Shown in pieces: positions 37,565 to 37,568 of a stretch of 37,568 bases of DNA. Below the pieces are notes generated by a model. The model worked only from the letters and a program-made list of their open reading frames with translations. It searched no databases and had not been told where the DNA came from. Made by a program: the position numbers and the translations under genes. This DNA is from Candidatus Saccharimonadota bacterium (GTDB taxonomy: Bacteria; Patescibacteriota; Saccharimonadia; Saccharimonadales; Saccharimonadaceae): contig JAQGGV010000003.1 of the NCBI GenBank assembly GCA_028289185.1, positions 1 to 37,568 on the forward strand. The letters are read 5' to 3'. Position 1 is the first letter of the stretch, and each line of letters opens with the position of its first letter.

Positions 37565-37568
37565 AACT

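Noticed and set aside
1..37568. CRISPR array, insertion sequence with transposase, or prophage
   Set aside because: No spaced direct repeats, no transposase motif and no run of phage genes were seen.

Overview
The window reads as a compact chromosome segment from an ultra-small bacterium of the Candidate Phyla Radiation, most likely Candidatus Saccharibacteria (TM7). The grounds are gene content and style: very short intergenic gaps, standard code, two FemAB/MurM-like peptidyltransferases, a MurE lacking most of its first domain, a SIS-type glucose/mannose-6-P isomerase beside a zwf, class I ribonucleotide reductase, many single-pass Pro/Thr-rich surface proteins, and a large set of genes whose -10 box lies 6-8 nt before the start codon (leaderless mRNAs). 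This assignment is inference; no rRNA is present.

Layout. 1-6084: valS (5' part, minus), femAB-1, a GC-rich small membrane-protein cassette flanked by inverted repeats, tsaD and tsaC (tRNA t6A), murE. 6097-8810: a membrane-anchored Ser/Thr-rich protein overlapping an orphan sensor histidine kinase. 8907-14451: femAB-2, a stand-alone domain resembling phosphomannomutase domain I, a small acidic protein, groES-groEL under a CIRCE operator, a DUF4143 ATPase and a Pro-rich protein. 14638-18739: two large surface proteins (one with an LPTTG motif) and a Pro-rich protein. 18820-22466: glucose/mannose-6-P isomerase, a GC-rich orphan gene and a MacB-like ABC transporter. 22530-24997: a structured-RNA candidate, tRNA-Ser(GGA), an anchored protein, a winged-helix/Nudix-like protein, two tiny coupled ORFs and a TMEM175/DUF1211 membrane protein. 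25060-29106: ribonucleotide reductase locus with two NrdR-like boxes. 29114-32688: CYTH protein, zwf, pyrG. 32690-37568: a structured leader, small proteins, argS, a GC-rich orphan, mscL, msrB and a TrmB-type regulator facing a near-consensus promoter that leaves the window.

The most interesting point is the nrd locus. The large subunit (803 aa) has only its three active-site cysteines and ends without the usual C-terminal CxxC redox tail. A separate 57-aa ORF between nrdA and nrdB ends in M-C-E-G-C-Q, exactly the kind of tail NrdA is missing. The small subunit has Phe where the radical Tyr normally is and Glu at the first metal-ligand position, as in subclass Ic (Mn/Fe), plus an unusual Asp at a normally Glu ligand. 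Together this suggests a three-gene ribonucleotide reductase in which the reducing tail is supplied as its own polypeptide. Other leads are leaderless transcription across the window, two structured RNA candidates, and a cassette bounded by 14-bp perfect inverted repeats.
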